Source: JANOYJ01 sp963792485 (GTDB lineage Bacteria > Pseudomonadota > Alphaproteobacteria > Rhizobiales > Rhizobiaceae). Taken from it: a DNA stretch of 64,000 bases. A program made the position numbers and the translations under genes. The DNA is taken from contig CAWBWL010000006.1 in NCBI GenBank assembly GCA_963792485.1, positions 62,001-126,000 of the forward strand, read 5' to 3'. Shown piece by piece: positions 41,456 to 48,451 of the stretch. The stretch's first letter is position 1; each line of letters starts with the position of its first letter. The notes beneath the pieces were generated by a model that was not told the origin of the DNA, searched no databases, and saw only the letters and a list, made by a program, of their open reading frames with translations.

Positions 41456-41475
41456 TATCATACTGTGATATGATA
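41456..41475. promoter_or_regulatory. Operator-like palindrome 2 upstream of the mystery protein A gene
   Basis: TATCATA and TATGATA flank a 6-bp centre, a perfect 7-bp inverted repeat in an AT-rich stretch upstream of the HTH/Fic pair. It is a natural candidate for autorepression by the HTH protein. Confidence 0.65.
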
Positions 41476-41538
41476 CTCTGCAATGCATTATCAGTCCAAG
41501 GACTGAAGCTTGCCGGGAACTCGGGACTGTTTGTGACC

Positions 41539-41994
41539 ATGGAAGCTGGGCGGAAGGCAAGAGAACGGCTTGACGAACGCCTGATGCGGCTCAAACCCGC
41601 CGATCAGTTCAAAATGCCGCCAAAGGGCTGGATAAAGGCAATCCGCGAAGCGCTGGGCATGTCGGGCGTGCAGTTTGCCAGACGGCTTGGGGTTTCGCCT
41701 CAGAGCGCCAACGCGCTCGAAAAGTCGGAAATGAATGCCTCGATAAAGCTGGAAACGCTAAAGAAGGCGGCAGAGACACTCGACTGCACTTTGGTCTATG
41801 CTTTGGTGCCGAATTCCTCACTTGAACAAATGGTCCGCGCCAGAGCCAGAGCCATCGCGATAAACGAGATCAACAGGGTTTCACACACGATGAAGCTGGA
41901 GGACCAAAGCGTTGGCAACAAGGAACTCGAAAAACAGGTGGAAGCCTACATTCGAAATCTGTTGAAAGACCGGGACATCTGGAGCCAGATTTGA
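41539..41994 (+). CDS. Mobile mystery protein A (HTH regulator)
   Basis: A 151-residue protein with a Cro/C1-type helix-turn-helix: WIKAIREALGMSGVQFARRL leading to GVSPQSANALEKSE. It matches the 'mobile mystery protein A' family, which always pairs with a Fic protein. I chose ATG 41539; upstream in-frame codons overlap the two palindromes. The last codons overlap the start of the Fic gene as TTGA, so both are coupled. As in antitoxin-like regulators, it probably represses its own promoter and may counter the Fic partner. Confidence 0.85.
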   Translation: MEAGRKARERLDERLMRLKPADQFKMPPKGWIKAIREALGMSGVQFARRLGVSPQSANALEKSEMNASIKLETLKKAAETLDCTLVYALVPNSSLEQMVRARARAIAINEINRVSHTMKLEDQSVGNKELEKQVEAYIRNLLKDRDIWSQI

Positions 41995-42587
41995 GCGGCT
42001 TGTTTCAGGAGCCGGAAGAGGCAACTCCGCTTGAGCCGGAAGAGCGCGAAGGACTGATACCCTCATGGGTAACCCATCGCGGCGACTTGAACGAAGTGGA
42101 ACAAGACAATATTCTCAAAGGAGCGGCCTGGGCCAGGCGCGGGCGCGGGCTCACCCATCGGACGCTGTTGAATGTAAGCTTTGCAAATGCGCTTCATAAG
42201 CGCATGTTCGGCGCGGTCTGGAATTGGGCCGGTCAGTTTCGAAAGACCGAGCGCAATATTGGAATTGCCGCTTACCGAATTCCGCAAGAGCTCGTCAGTC
42301 TGCTCGGCGACACGCAGTTCTGGATCGAACAGAAGACTTACCAATTTGATGAAATCGCGCTGCGGCTGCATCACCGGCTGGTCGCTGTCCATCCATATCC
42401 GAACGGCAATGGCCGGCATGCAAGAATGATGGCTGACCTGTTGATTGAGCAGCTGGGAGGGCAGAATTTCAGTTGGGGTGGGGGAAGCCTTCTCGATACC
42501 GGCCCATTGCGCGAACATTACGTTTCCGCACTTCGCGCCGCCGACGCACATGACATCCAGCCGCTTATTGCTTTCGCGCGTTCTTGA
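41991..42587 (+). CDS. Mobile mystery protein B (Fic family)
   Basis: A 198-residue Fic-domain protein. The active-site motif HPYPNGNGRHAR is at about 134-145, with His134 as the catalytic base; this is the canonical HPFx(D/E)GNGR layout with Tyr and Asn variants. Fic proteins usually transfer AMP or other nucleotide groups to target proteins. The start is TTG 41991, overlapping the regulator stop; ATPLEPEEREGLIPSWVT near the start is a family feature. No classical Fic inhibitory motif was identified with certainty. The pair behaves like a toxin-antitoxin unit typical of mobile DNA. Confidence 0.87.
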   Translation: MSGLFQEPEEATPLEPEEREGLIPSWVTHRGDLNEVEQDNILKGAAWARRGRGLTHRTLLNVSFANALHKRMFGAVWNWAGQFRKTERNIGIAAYRIPQELVSLLGDTQFWIEQKTYQFDEIALRLHHRLVAVHPYPNGNGRHARMMADLLIEQLGGQNFSWGGGSLLDTGPLREHYVSALRAADAHDIQPLIAFARS

Positions 42588-42719
42588 TGCAGGAGATAAC
42601 TGAACTGCTGACGCAAAATCATAGCACGCAATCTGCCGATGCCTGTGGCGGCACGGCAGCTGTCTTCAAACTGTCATATCTGCGGTTTACCGGGCAGAGA
42701 ATCCAACAGGCGATTTCCC

Positions 42720-43220
42720 ATGTCTGCTCCCATTTACAACGTCCTCTTCCTGTGCACCGGCAATTCCGCCCGCTCTATCCTTGCCGAAGCCATCCTGAAC
42801 GAGATCGGCGCGCCAAACTTCAAGGCTTGGTCCGCAGGCTCGCAGCCAAAGGGCGCGGTGCATCCGATGTCGCTTGATCTCCTGCGCCATCTCGGCCACG
42901 ATATCGGCGGACTGCGGTCGAAGAGCTGGGATGAATTCGCCCTGCCCGGCGCGCCGGAATTCGATTTCATCTTCACGGTCTGCGACAACGCCGCAAACGA
43001 AGCCTGTCCGGTCTGGCTCGGCCACCCGGCGAGCGCGCATTGGGGCATTCCTGACCCGGCGGCGGTCGAGGGGAATGAAGCTGAAAGGCGGCTGGCGTTC
43101 GACGAAGCCTACCGGCAGATGAAAAACCGCATTTCGGCCTTTGTTGCGCTGCCGATTGCCAGTCTGGACAAAATCAAGTTGAAAAGCAGTATCGATGAGA
43201 TTGGTCTTTTGCGGGACTGA
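42720..43220 (+). CDS. arsC: Arsenate reductase, LMW-phosphatase (thioredoxin-type) family
   Basis: A 166-residue ArsC. The phosphate loop CTGNSARS begins at Cys12, and Cys88 and Cys96 are placed like the second and third redox cysteines of thioredoxin-coupled ArsC; the general acid lies in GIPDPAAVEG. It reduces arsenate to arsenite. ATG 42720 is used; the frame extends upstream without family features. The aquaporin gene follows 3 bp later, so arsenite made here probably leaves through that channel, as known for the rhizobial AqpS-ArsC pair. Confidence 0.88.
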   Translation: MSAPIYNVLFLCTGNSARSILAEAILNEIGAPNFKAWSAGSQPKGAVHPMSLDLLRHLGHDIGGLRSKSWDEFALPGAPEFDFIFTVCDNAANEACPVWLGHPASAHWGIPDPAAVEGNEAERRLAFDEAYRQMKNRISAFVALPIASLDKIKLKSSIDEIGLLRD

Positions 43221-43223
43221 GCT

Positions 43224-43895
43224 ATGGAAAATCTTGCCCGCCGCATGGCCGCAGAGTGTATCGGCACCTGCCTGCTCGTTGCCGCTGTCGTCGGCTCCGG
43301 CATCATGGCCGACAATCTGACAGATGACATTGCGCTTGCGCTTCTTTGCAACACAATCGCCACAGCGGCGGCGCTGGTGGTTTTGATTTCGGTGTTCGGC
43401 CCGCTGTCCGGCGCGCATTTCAATCCGGCGGTGAGCCTGATCATGCTGCTCATGAAAGAGATGCCGATCGCCGCGTTCGCGCTGTATTGCGCAGCGCAGA
43501 TTGCGGGCGGCATCGCTGGCGCGCTGCTGGCGCATGCGATGTTTGAACTGCCGCTTGTGCAGTTTTCGACGCATGTGCGCACAGGAGGCGGGCAGTGGCT
43601 GGCCGAGGCGGTTGCGGCCTTTGGACTGCTCCTGACAATCCTGTCAGTGCGCCGGTCGAAACCGGACACTATCCCAATGCTGGTCGGACTTTACATCGCC
43701 GCCGCCTATTGGTTCACCGCCTCGACCAGCTTTGCCAATCCCGCTGTAACAATTGCACGGACGCTGACGGACACGTTTGCGGGCATAAGGCCGGCGGATG
43801 CGCCTGCCTTCATTGCGGCGCAGATCGCGGGCGCGCTTGCGGCAATGGTAATTTTCAAGCTCGTGTTCACCGCGCGGACGGACGCGCCACAATAG
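43224..43895 (+). CDS. aqpS: Aquaglyceroporin (MIP family), AqpS-like
   Basis: A 223-residue major-intrinsic-protein channel with about six membrane helices. The first NPA motif is in GAHFNPAVSLIML and the second in TSFANPAVTIART. It lies 3 bp after arsC on the same strand. In Sinorhizobium an aquaglyceroporin replaces ArsB as the arsenite exit route, and the layout here fits that. The symbol is given by context and the protein family, not by direct comparison. Confidence 0.85.
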   Translation: MENLARRMAAECIGTCLLVAAVVGSGIMADNLTDDIALALLCNTIATAAALVVLISVFGPLSGAHFNPAVSLIMLLMKEMPIAAFALYCAAQIAGGIAGALLAHAMFELPLVQFSTHVRTGGGQWLAEAVAAFGLLLTILSVRRSKPDTIPMLVGLYIAAAYWFTASTSFANPAVTIARTLTDTFAGIRPADAPAFIAAQIAGALAAMVIFKLVFTARTDAPQ

Positions 43896-43928
43896 CCCGG
43901 GCAGACCGTCTGACTTCACTTTTATCCT

Positions 43929-44219
43929 CTATTTCCTGGACGCCGAAGCCAGCAGGCTGCGCATCTGCTGCGCAAGCCGGTCGAGGTTCTCTTCGCGCGC
44001 AACATAGATCACTTCCCGGCCTTCCCGCGTGCCGGATATGAGGTTGCTGCGGGCGAGGTTGGCCAGATGCGGTGAAAGCGAGTTTTGACGAACGCTCAGA
44101 CTGTTGGCTATCCTGCCGGCAGGCAATCCGCCCGGAGCGGCGAGCAGCTCTCTGACAACGCGAAGGCGCGTTACATGACCGAGGGCCGCAAGCTGCTCAA
44201 CGAGGTAGTTTTCATCCAT
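43929..44219 (-). CDS. ArsR-family winged-helix regulator lacking cysteines
   Basis: A 96-residue ArsR/SmtB-type repressor. The helix-turn-helix lies in SVRQNSLSPHLANLARSNLI, with the wing in SGTREGREVIYVARE. There is no cysteine anywhere in the protein, so the usual thiolate arsenite site is absent. It converges on the aquaporin gene with 33 bp between stops. It may sense another signal or use non-cysteine ligands. A perfect palindrome lies 6 bp upstream of its start codon. Confidence 0.8.
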   Translation of the reverse strand: MDENYLVEQLAALGHVTRLRVVRELLAAPGGLPAGRIANSLSVRQNSLSPHLANLARSNLISGTREGREVIYVAREENLDRLAQQMRSLLASASRK

Positions 44220-44225
44220 TCATCG

Positions 44226-44235
44226 CGATTAATCG
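44226..44235. promoter_or_regulatory. Palindrome upstream of the ArsR-family gene
   Basis: CGATTAATCG is a perfect 10-bp palindrome, 6 bp upstream of the ArsR-family ATG at 44219. It could be an operator covering the ribosome-binding region. Evidence is position and symmetry only. Confidence 0.35.
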
Positions 44236-44318
44236 ATAAGCGTGACAATCGCATGACACTTATGTGACACCTCATCATGTGCCCAAATAATGGGCGTTCA
44301 GAAGAGGTGTGCCGGTAG

Positions 44319-44669
44319 ATGAGTAACAAGAAAACAAATGCAAAGAAGGACACGATGGCCGCTGTGGCGCTGACAGGCCGTGTCGCGGGGATGAAGATCG
44401 GACAGGACTCCTGCGAGTTTTACATGAAAGACGGCAAAAACGGCATCCGGCAATTTGTGGTCAACGGCAAAGGAGGCTTGCAATTCAATGCCGTGGTCGA
44501 ACTCCTCAGCGCTGCATGGGCAGGCAACCGCAAGATTACAGTGCATCCGGCTAGCGCAGACGCGCTGGAAAAGACCATTGTATCGATTACTGCCGGAACT
44601 CTGCCGAAGCCGCCAAAATCGGAAAAGCCCGCAAAAGTGAGCGCCATTGAGCTGGCGGCAGTGGCGTAA
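44319..44669 (+). CDS. Small hypothetical protein
   Basis: A 116-residue protein I do not recognise. It begins with a basic stretch, SNKKTNAKKDTMAAVAL, then an apparent single domain (GRVAGMKIGQDSCEFYMKDG) and a Lys/Pro-rich linker near the end (LPKPPKSEKPAKVSA). No signal peptide or membrane segment is visible. The stop is clear of neighbouring genes, and the next gene is on the opposite strand. A small nucleic-acid-binding or structural role would fit the basic ends, but nothing proves it. Confidence 0.5.
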   Translation: MSNKKTNAKKDTMAAVALTGRVAGMKIGQDSCEFYMKDGKNGIRQFVVNGKGGLQFNAVVELLSAAWAGNRKITVHPASADALEKTIVSITAGTLPKPPKSEKPAKVSAIELAAVA

Positions 44670-44750
44670 CGCGCCCAAACCCGCGCATGATGCAGCACCA
44701 AATGTGAAGGCTCGGCCGTTTTTGGCTGCTGAGTGCATTTGCAGGGCCAG

Positions 44751-45137
44751 TCATTCGTAGCTCACCACCTCAATCTCCAGCCCTTCGGGTCCGTCAAAGT
44801 AGAACCTTCGGCCCGGCTCATAATCCGCGTGCGAATGCGGCGTAAAGCCTTCGGCTGCTATTCTGGATTCGGCCGCCTCCAGATCGCTTACCGCGATGCC
44901 AATATGGTTCAAGCCAGTACGGGTTGAATAGCAGTCCGCTGGTTCTGCGAGTTTGATCGACGGACGGCCTCCGTAGATGGCGAGGTAGGTGCCTTGTGCG
45001 CCCACATGCACGGTGTGGCCGCCATGGATGGCGCTGCCTTGCCAGCGGATGCTCCAGTCAAACACGCGGCAGAGAAAATTGGCCAGAGCCAACGGGTCCG
45101 AGACGGTGAGATTGAGGTGTTCGACGCGCGCTTCCAT
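44751..45137 (-). CDS. VOC family (glyoxalase-fold) protein
   Basis: A 128-residue vicinal-oxygen-chelate protein. RVEHLNLTVSDPLALANFLC and TGLNHIGIAVSDLEAAESRI give the two metal-binding His modules; RRFYFDGPEGLEIEVVSYE ends with the ligand Glu. ATG 45137 is used rather than 45191, since the latter would place the start upstream of the -10 region of the promoter described below. It is divergent from soxR and has a SoxR box with a 19-bp-spaced promoter facing it, so it is probably under redox or xenobiotic control. Confidence 0.83.
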   Translation of the reverse strand: MEARVEHLNLTVSDPLALANFLCRVFDWSIRWQGSAIHGGHTVHVGAQGTYLAIYGGRPSIKLAEPADCYSTRTGLNHIGIAVSDLEAAESRIAAEGFTPHSHADYEPGRRFYFDGPEGLEIEVVSYE

Positions 45138-45172
45138 GCCGGTCTCCTTGGTTGCTTTTGCAGGGAGACACT

Positions 45173-45203
45173 GGTCTAGTCCCTCAACCATACTTTAGGT
45201 CAA
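45173..45203 (-). promoter_or_regulatory. SoxR box and 19-bp-spaced promoter facing the VOC gene
   Basis: On the minus strand, TTGACC (45203-45198) and TAGACC (45178-45173) are separated by exactly 19 bp, the over-long spacing of MerR-family promoters. The spacer contains an 18-bp dyad (45182-45199) matching 13 of 18 positions of the known SoxR operator CCTCAAGTTAACTTGAGG. The soxR gene lies immediately to the right. The -10 is poor, as expected for an activator-dependent promoter. Confidence 0.7.
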
Positions 45204-45214
45204 GGGTTTTTTTC

Positions 45215-45652
45215 ATGACGCTTCCAACGGAGATTTCGATCGGGCAAATGGCGGCGCGCACGGGTCTCGCGGTATCGGCCATCCGCTATTATGAGGCGGA
45301 AGGACTGGTGGCGCCGGAGCGCAGCCGCGCGGGCCAGCGGCGGTTCCGGCGGGCGGACATAAGGCGGCTGTCGTTTGTGCTGATAACGCAGCGGCTCGGG
45401 TTTTCGATTGCCGAAATCCGCAGGATGCTGGCCTCACTGCCGGAAGGGCGCACGCCCAATCAGGCCGACTGGAGCAAATTGAGCAAGGTCATCCGCGTCG
45501 ATCTGGACCACCGCATCGCGATGATGACGCGGCTGCGTGACAATCTTGACGGCTGCATCGGCTGCGGCTGTCTGTCCCTGTCGAAATGCAAACTTTACAA
45601 TGCCGATGACCACAGATCGTCGGAAGGGCCGGGGCCGCGCTCTATTGTCTAA
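45215..45652 (+). CDS. soxR: Redox-sensitive transcriptional activator SoxR
   Basis: A 145-residue MerR-family regulator. The N-terminal winged helix has SIGQMAARTGLAVSAIRYYE and the C-terminus carries CIGCGCLSLSKC, the CxxCxCxxxxxC motif (Cys 114, 117, 119, 125) that binds the [2Fe-2S] sensor cluster. This motif distinguishes SoxR from other MerR proteins. ATG 45215 places the HTH at the start as usual. It is divergent from the VOC gene; soxS is not expected in alphaproteobacteria, so SoxR presumably acts directly on its targets. Confidence 0.93.
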   Translation: MTLPTEISIGQMAARTGLAVSAIRYYEAEGLVAPERSRAGQRRFRRADIRRLSFVLITQRLGFSIAEIRRMLASLPEGRTPNQADWSKLSKVIRVDLDHRIAMMTRLRDNLDGCIGCGCLSLSKCKLYNADDHRSSEGPGPRSIV

Positions 45653-45672
45653 GCGGCCAGTGTTGCCGCGGC

Positions 45673-47040
45673 TTAAGCCGCAACCTTCTCCAGCCGCTCC
45701 AGCGCCTTTTCCAACGCCGCGAAACACGCCGCGTCTATCGCGGTGCCGATATCGAGCCGCATGATGCCCAGCGCCTTCGACACCGGCATGGCGGCGCGGT
45801 AGGGGCGGTCGGCGGTGAGCGCGTCGAATATGTCGGCGCAGGTGATGATGCGGGTTTCCAGTGAGATGTCACGGCCGGCTATGCCGCGCGGATAGCCCTT
45901 GCCGTCGAGACGCTCATGATGATCGCCGGCAATGCGCGCAAGCTCGTCAAAGGCAGAGACGCGCGAGAGGATCAGCTGGCTTTTGGCTGGATGCTGGCGG
46001 ACGGATTCGAACTCTTCATCGGTCAGTTTCGCCGGCTTGTCCAATATCTGGTTTGAGACGCCGAGCTTGCCAAGATCGTGCAGCAAGGCGGCGCGCTTCA
46101 GGAAACGGCGGCGTTCCTCAGTCAGACCCAGCTCTTCGGCAATCAGGTCAGTGAACAGCGCGACCCGGTCGGAATGACCCGCGGTGTAGGGGCTCTTGGA
46201 ATCGACCACCTGCGCAAAGGCGGAGGCGATCTCGTCCAGATAATCCTCATCCACCGTCTCGCCATTCTCTTCAGGCGCAAGAGCGATGATGGTCTCCTGC
46301 AAGTCAGAACTGGCCAGGACCTTCCAAAAGGCAGGCCGTGCCGCAGCGCGCTCAAAGGCCTCGACCAGCATCGGGTCAAACCATGTGCCGGAGCGCTCGC
46401 GCACTTCGCGCAGCGCAGCGGCGCGGCCATCCCCCATGTTGAAGACATCCGCGACCTGCGCAATGAGCGCTATGCGGGCGAAAACGGATATCTTGTCCGC
46501 GGCAATATTCATCGGCTTGCCCTTGCCGTCCCAATGCTCGTCAAGATCAAGTATGCCGCTGGCCACTTCCTCGGGAAAGCGCATGCGTCGGGCAATGTCC
46601 GCGCCGCGCTGGCAGCGGGTTTCGATGAGTTCGCGCGAAATCTGCCCGCCTTGCGTGACGATCGTCAGCAGCGAGCGGAAGCGCTCGGTCATGCCCGCTT
46701 TCAGGCCGGTATGAGACAGAACGAAACGCAGTATCTGCGGCAGGCTGTCATTGACCGACTTCACATCACGTTTGAAGGTGAGATCGTCCGCCAGATAGAG
46801 CTCGCAAATGCGCGCCGCATTTGACGAACAGCCAATGTCCTTCAAAAGCAGCGTGTAATAGAGATGGGCAAGGTCCTTATCGCCAAGCTTGGCTTCGCGG
46901 CCGATATTGAGGCCGATCCAGGCGCAGCGTATGCCGTGGCCTTCAGGCTGGCCTTCCGTCATGTCGAGCGCGTGGCTCAGCGAGGAAACAAGTTCCGCGC
47001 GGCTGATGGAGGTGCGTTTGCTGGGCTTTTGCGCCGTCAT
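45673..47040 (-). CDS. HD-GYP domain protein with a degenerate N-terminal repeat
   Basis: A 455-residue protein of two similar halves. The C-terminal half is a full HD-GYP cyclic-di-GMP phosphodiesterase domain: His289, LLHDLGKLG with HD at 321-322, His350, HH at 374-375 and DGKGYP at 379-384. The N-terminal half keeps the layout but has LLLKDIG in place of the HD pair and DGKGKP in place of GYP at 171-176, so it is probably catalytically dead and regulatory. No membrane segment or receiver domain is seen. It converges on soxR and is divergent from the ynjBCD operon. Confidence 0.88.
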   Translation of the reverse strand: MTAQKPSKRTSISRAELVSSLSHALDMTEGQPEGHGIRCAWIGLNIGREAKLGDKDLAHLYYTLLLKDIGCSSNAARICELYLADDLTFKRDVKSVNDSLPQILRFVLSHTGLKAGMTERFRSLLTIVTQGGQISRELIETRCQRGADIARRMRFPEEVASGILDLDEHWDGKGKPMNIAADKISVFARIALIAQVADVFNMGDGRAAALREVRERSGTWFDPMLVEAFERAAARPAFWKVLASSDLQETIIALAPEENGETVDEDYLDEIASAFAQVVDSKSPYTAGHSDRVALFTDLIAEELGLTEERRRFLKRAALLHDLGKLGVSNQILDKPAKLTDEEFESVRQHPAKSQLILSRVSAFDELARIAGDHHERLDGKGYPRGIAGRDISLETRIITCADIFDALTADRPYRAAMPVSKALGIMRLDIGTAIDAACFAALEKALERLEKVAA

Positions 47041-47210
47041 GGCCTGTCCTTTATGTCTCGCGCGCGAGAATAGATAATTGTGGTTACCAATTCCTGACTA
47101 CGGGATCAGCGGACACCGGACGCGGTCTGTCTCAACTTTCGATCACAATCTTTTGTCGAAGTCTGCATTGACCACCCCTCGTCTGCGTGGTCTTGCGGGA
47201 AGACCAACAA

Positions 47211-48446
47211 ATGAAGGTCCGGTCCGTGAACAAGCTTATCACCGCATTCTCTCTTGCCCTTGCGCTTTCAACCTCGGCGTTTGCCGCTGACCCAAACCCT
47301 GCGGACTGGCCGTCCGTACTCGCGGACGCCAAGGGTGAGACTGTTTACTGGAACGCCTGGGGCGGATCGGAGAACATCAACGCCTATATCGGCTGGGCAG
47401 GCGCCGAGATCGAGAAGCGTTACGGTGTCAAACTTGTCCATGTGAAGCTTGATGACACGGCCAATGCCGTTGCGAAGGTTGTGGCCGAGAAGGCGGCGGG
47501 AAAGGCTGAGGGCGGTGCGGTTGACCTGATCTGGATCAATGGCGAGAACTTCGCCTCCATGAAGAAGCAGGGCCTCTTGTTCACACCCGGCTGGGCGGAG
47601 AAGCTGCCGAACTGGAAATATGTCGATGCGGAGGGCAAGCCGACCATCCGCACCGATTTCACCATTCCGGTCGAAGGTCTGGAATCTCCCTGGGGCATGG
47701 CCAAGCTGGTGTTCTTTTATGACAGCGCGCGCACCAAGGCGGAAGATCTGCCGAAGTCATCAAAAGAGCTCGTTGAATGGGCGGCGAAAAATCCCGGACG
47801 GTTCTCCTATCCGCAGCCGCCGGATTTTATCGGGACGTCTTTTCTCAAGCAGGTGCTGAGCGAGACCATCGCGGACAAATCCAAACTGCTGGCGCCGGTC
47901 AAGGAGGAAGAGTTTGCAGACGTGACCAAGCCGATGTTTGAGTTGCTCGACAAACTCCACCCCAGTCTCTGGCGGCAGGGGAAAACCTATCCGAAAAACT
48001 ATCCTGATATGAAACAGCTGATGAATGATGGCGAGCTCGACATCACATTTGCCTTCAACCCGGCGGAAGCAACGGCAGGGATTGCGGCGGGCGAGCTGCC
48101 TGACACCGTGCGCTCATTCACTTTTCCGGGCGGCACGCTCGGTAATACGCATTTCCTGGGCATTCCCTACAATGCCAACGCTAAAGCCGGCGCGCTTGTC
48201 CTTGCCGACTTTATGATCTCGCCGGAAGCGCAGGCGCGCAAACAGGACCCGAAAGTCTGGGGCGACCCGACAGTGCTCAATATCAATGCGCTTCCAGAGG
48301 CGGACAAAGCGGCCTTTGCCGCGCTGGACCTCGGCATTGCGACGCTGAAGCCCGAGCAGCTTGGACCTGCGCTCGATGAGCCGCATCCAAGCTGGATGGA
48401 GCGGATCGAGACCGAGTGGAAGCGGCGATACGGCGCCGCGAACTAA
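47211..48446 (+). CDS. ynjB: YnjB-family ABC transporter substrate-binding protein
   Basis: A 411-residue periplasmic binding protein. A signal peptide (SVNKLITAFSLALALSTSAFA) ends before ADPNPADWPSVLADAKGE, and ETVYWNAWGGSENINAYIGW, written here in part, is a YnjB-family feature. Three genes follow with matching permease and ATPase types. The YnjBCD substrate is not known in general; a thiamine-like or sulfate-type ligand has been suggested only by similarity. ATG 47211 is preferred because a signal peptide follows it directly; the frame is open 24 bp upstream. Confidence 0.85.
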   Translation: MKVRSVNKLITAFSLALALSTSAFAADPNPADWPSVLADAKGETVYWNAWGGSENINAYIGWAGAEIEKRYGVKLVHVKLDDTANAVAKVVAEKAAGKAEGGAVDLIWINGENFASMKKQGLLFTPGWAEKLPNWKYVDAEGKPTIRTDFTIPVEGLESPWGMAKLVFFYDSARTKAEDLPKSSKELVEWAAKNPGRFSYPQPPDFIGTSFLKQVLSETIADKSKLLAPVKEEEFADVTKPMFELLDKLHPSLWRQGKTYPKNYPDMKQLMNDGELDITFAFNPAEATAGIAAGELPDTVRSFTFPGGTLGNTHFLGIPYNANAKAGALVLADFMISPEAQARKQDPKVWGDPTVLNINALPEADKAAFAALDLGIATLKPEQLGPALDEPHPSWMERIETEWKRRYGAAN

Positions 48447-48451
48447 GCGCG

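Noticed and set aside
45668..45681. GCGGCTTAAGCCGC as a bidirectional terminator between soxR and the HD-GYP gene
   Set aside because: It is a perfect palindrome but has no loop and overlaps the HD-GYP stop codon; no T tract follows.
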